A stretch of 8,431 nt of DNA from an uncultured Clostridia bacterium (GTDB lineage Bacteria > Bacillota > Clostridia > Christensenellales > Aristaeellaceae): contig CAMDVP010000132.1 in assembly GCA_945877525.1 (NCBI GenBank), positions 1-8,431 on the forward strand, read 5' to 3'. Within the stretch, counting starts at the first letter, position 1; each line of letters begins with the position of its first letter. A program made the translations under genes and the position numbers. Below the pieces are notes generated by a model. The model worked only from the letters and a program-made list of their open reading frames with translations, searched no databases and was not told the DNA's origin. Positions 6,791-8,431 of the stretch are shown piece by piece.

Positions 6791-8166
6791 ACAAACGTTC
6801 CTTTCATGCAGCGGTTTCCCTCCGTCACGGCGACGCCATGGCTCGGCGCTTCCGGATACATCAGCTCGCAGCCATTCTCCGAAAAATGCAGGCGATAACG
6901 AGTTTCGCCCATTTCAGACATGCACTTGCCCACAAATTCCAGCGTATACGGGGCTGTCCAGCCGCCGCCCAGCAGCTGCGCCTGATCGTCCGGGCCGAAT
7001 ACCGACCGGTCGAGCCTCAGCTCGTTTCCGTAAAGCAGCCGTTCCGGGTTATCCGCGCAGCCGCCGTTCAGCCCGATGCGCCATGTGCGTGCATCTTCTC
7101 CCCGGCACAGCGTCAGCAGCGTTTCTCCCTGCGCCTCCCTTACGCAAAGGCGGCTTCCATCCTCCATCCGCCATGAGCCCCGGGCAAGCTCCCGGGCCAT
7201 ACGCGCACTCCCCACAGGAAAAATAGATTTTAGCCGCGGCATATTCTCCCCTTCCGCCGTCTCCTCAAAGCCCGGCAGCAGATAGCGCTCCGCCGCCTCC
7301 AGCGCATAGGAGGAATCCGTCATGTCCGACAGCATCACCACTGCCGCCTCATAACGTGGCAGGATCAGGGCATACTGTCCCCATCCGCCGTCCATACGAT
7401 AGCCGCCAAAGCGGTTCATCCACAGCTGATAGCCATAACCTGCGCCATTTCCATCCTGACCGGTATGTACCCTTGGCATGCAGGCCATGCGGATCAGCGC
7501 CGGATCCAGCAGCTGCGTGCCTTGCCAGGTTCCTTCCTGTAAATACAGCCGTGCGAAGGCCATCATCGTCCTGGCCGAAGCAGAGGTCAGCACGGGATTG
7601 TACTGTCCCTTGCCGTTGGTGGGGGCCAGCAGCGGCGCATTCATGGGGCTGAGAAAGCGGCTGCTCTGGTAGCACTCAAAGCTCATGCCCACCGCCCGCT
7701 CTGTCACCGCATAAATCATATGGGGCACGGTGTTGTTGTAGCGAAAGGTCTGTCCAGGGTCTTCCACCAGCGGCGTGCGGAAAAACTCGTGAATCAGGTC
7801 GGCATTCACATCAGCAAGCAGCACAGGGAAGGGATCCTCCTCCTGGCCTGTACGCATGGTGAACAGATCCTCCACCGTCATCCGGCGCATTCTTGGATCC
7901 GCAGGGGTTTCCTCGGGAAAGAAGTCGCACACCCTGTCCGCGAGGGACAGCCTGCCCTCCTCGATGGCCTTCAGGGCGCTGAGCACCAGTATGGATTTAG
8001 CCGCCGAGCACAGGCGGTGAGGTGTGTCCAGGGTGTAGGGCGGGGCCGCATCAGCATACAGCAGCCGCCCGCTCCGCCAGATCATCAGGGCGTGCAGCCG
8101 ATAGGCATGGGCGTCCAGCGCCTCCAGAAAGCGGCGCACCGCGCCGCCGCCGATACCTTTTTCCAT
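6766..8166 (-). CDS. Serine hydrolase, beta-lactamase/esterase fold (divergent third motif)
   Basis: This protein of about 466 residues is a second class C beta-lactamase-fold serine hydrolase. Numbered from the ATG at 8166, the nucleophile motif is S54-A-A-K57 (RLCSAAKSILVLSAL), the tyrosine motif is Y143-N-N145 (FRYNNTVPHM), and the KTG position is W262-G-Q (MDGGWGQYAL). It shares VEDPGQTFRYN-like, WQGTQLLD and GYGYQLWMN segments with the hydrolase at 4122, so the two are distant paralogues rather than a recent duplicate. A C-terminal region of about 150 residues contains GGGWTAPYTLEFVGKC and looks beta-rich. No signal peptide is visible. The ATG at 8175 forms ATGA with the permease stop, but the AAAGGA at 8175-8180 would touch it; the ATG at 8166 has 8-9 bases of spacing and is preferred. 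Esterase or amidase activity is likely; the substrate is unknown. Confidence 0.88.
   Translation of the reverse strand: MEKGIGGGAVRRFLEALDAHAYRLHALMIWRSGRLLYADAAPPYTLDTPHRLCSAAKSILVLSALKAIEEGRLSLADRVCDFFPEETPADPRMRRMTVEDLFTMRTGQEEDPFPVLLADVNADLIHEFFRTPLVEDPGQTFRYNNTVPHMIYAVTERAVGMSFECYQSSRFLSPMNAPLLAPTNGKGQYNPVLTSASARTMMAFARLYLQEGTWQGTQLLDPALIRMACMPRVHTGQDGNGAGYGYQLWMNRFGGYRMDGGWGQYALILPRYEAAVVMLSDMTDSSYALEAAERYLLPGFEETAEGENMPRLKSIFPVGSARMARELARGSWRMEDGSRLCVREAQGETLLTLCRGEDARTWRIGLNGGCADNPERLLYGNELRLDRSVFGPDDQAQLLGGGWTAPYTLEFVGKCMSEMGETRYRLHFSENGCELMYPEAPSHGVAVTEGNRCMKGTFVCNRGTDC
6799..6804 (-). promoter_or_regulatory. Ribosome binding site of the MFS gene, inside the hydrolase coding end
   Basis: On the - strand the bases read AAAGGA, 8 bases before the ATG at 6790. 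The site lies within the final codons of the upstream hydrolase gene, so its use is probably coupled to translation of that gene. Confidence 0.6.
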
Positions 8167-8171
8167 TTTTC

Positions 8172-8431
8172 TCATCCTTTCACGCCGCCAATCACAATCC
8201 CCTTGACAAACCCTTTCTGCAGGAAGGGATAGATCAGCAGCACCGGAATCAGGGCAATCACCGCAATGGCCATGCGCACACCCACACTTGGCACTGTCAC
8301 GCCCGCGGTCAGGGCGGAGTTCGCCGCATTGTTGCTGATGAAATCGGCGCTGGCAATCAGGCGGTTGAGCAGGTTCTGTATCGTATACAGATCCGTGCGC
8401 TTCACCAGATAGTACAGGCCGTTCATCCAGT
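8172..8431 (-). CDS. Carbohydrate ABC transporter permease, C-terminal part (5' end outside window)
   Basis: This is the last ~86 residues of an inner-membrane permease of the CUT1 sugar-transporter class (MalG-like, closest in feel to LplC/YtcP proteins). The frame is open to the window edge, and the visible sequence begins at W-M-N-G-L-Y-Y-L. Diagnostic are LYTIQNLLNRLI after the last periplasmic loop, the final membrane helix around VRMAIAVIALIPVLLIYPFLQ, and the end FVKGIVIGGVKG, nearly identical to the usual terminus of these permeases. The EAA loop that contacts the ATPase lies outside the window. The partner permease and solute-binding protein are expected to the right, off the window. 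The TGA stop lies 5 bases before the preferred hydrolase start at 8166, so the two are very likely co-transcribed. This ties the hydrolases to uptake of an oligosaccharide-like or related compound. Confidence 0.9.
   Translation of the reverse strand, partial: WMNGLYYLVKRTDLYTIQNLLNRLIASADFISNNAANSALTAGVTVPSVGVRMAIAVIALIPVLLIYPFLQKGFVKGIVIGGVKG
8175..8180 (-). promoter_or_regulatory. Ribosome binding site deciding the start of the hydrolase gene
   Basis: On the - strand the bases read AAAGGA. The last A is the first base of the ATG at 8175, so that ATG cannot be served by this site. The ATG at 8166 is 8 bases downstream and fits normal spacing. Confidence 0.6.

Noticed and set aside
5613..6794. 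Second long minus-strand frame overlapping the MFS gene in another phase
   Set aside because: It is Gly/Ala/Arg/Cys-rich without a domain, while the overlapping frame shows MFS motif A twice and regular membrane segments.
6791..6800. Possible LacI operator around AACGTT just before the MFS start
   Set aside because: The palindrome is only six bases (6794-6799) with no flanking symmetry, and it lies inside coding sequence of the upstream gene.
7178..7197. CCCGGG-based inverted repeat as a terminator or attenuator
   Set aside because: It lies in the middle of the hydrolase coding region, has short arms and no T-run on either side, and is explained by GC-rich codons.
4122..8166. Beta-lactam resistance genes
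   Set aside because: The fold is that of class C enzymes, but the tyrosine motif (YNT, YNN) and the third motif (HGQ, WGQ) differ from YAN and KTG of true AmpC enzymes, and no signal peptide is seen. Esterase/amidase-type hydrolases are more likely.

Overview
The window comes from a GC-rich bacterium, most likely a Bacillota member of the class Clostridia (possibly a gut lineage). The evidence is an obg-yhbY neighbourhood, AAGGAG-type ribosome binding sites in front of nearly every gene, a CUT1 sugar-transport permease tail of the LplC/YtcP type, and tightly packed genes. No RNA gene, insertion sequence, CRISPR array, phage gene or gene-free stretch longer than about 35 bases was found. The long open frames opposite or within the called genes are GC-driven shadows.

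The left half (1-3067, + strand) is a run of five genes: the end of the ribosome-assembly GTPase Obg, a class I SAM-dependent methyltransferase, the YhbY-type CRM-domain ribosome-associated protein, a 304-residue protein with two GNAT acetyltransferase-like halves, and a hypoxanthine-DNA glycosylase of UDG family 6 type. Gaps are 11, 23 and 12 bases, and the last pair shares an ATGA. The set looks like one transcript that mixes conserved ribosome-biogenesis genes with accessory enzymes.

The right half (3102-8431, - strand, read right to left) is a second tightly packed run: the C-terminus of a carbohydrate ABC transporter permease, a serine hydrolase of the class C beta-lactamase/esterase fold, a 12-helix MFS transporter of the drug/metabolite efflux type, a second distantly related serine hydrolase, and a LacI-family repressor. 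Genes overlap or are separated by fewer than 20 bases. The two runs converge on one bidirectional hairpin terminator at 3056-3108, whose stem contains the stop codon of the glycosylase gene.

The most interesting unit is the minus-strand cluster. Two apparently cytoplasmic serine hydrolases flank an MFS transporter, behind a sugar-type importer and under a LacI-type regulator. The inferred role is import of a glycoside- or oligosaccharide-like compound carrying ester or amide groups, intracellular cleavage, and export of a product. This rests on gene order and family knowledge; the substrate cannot be read from the sequence.
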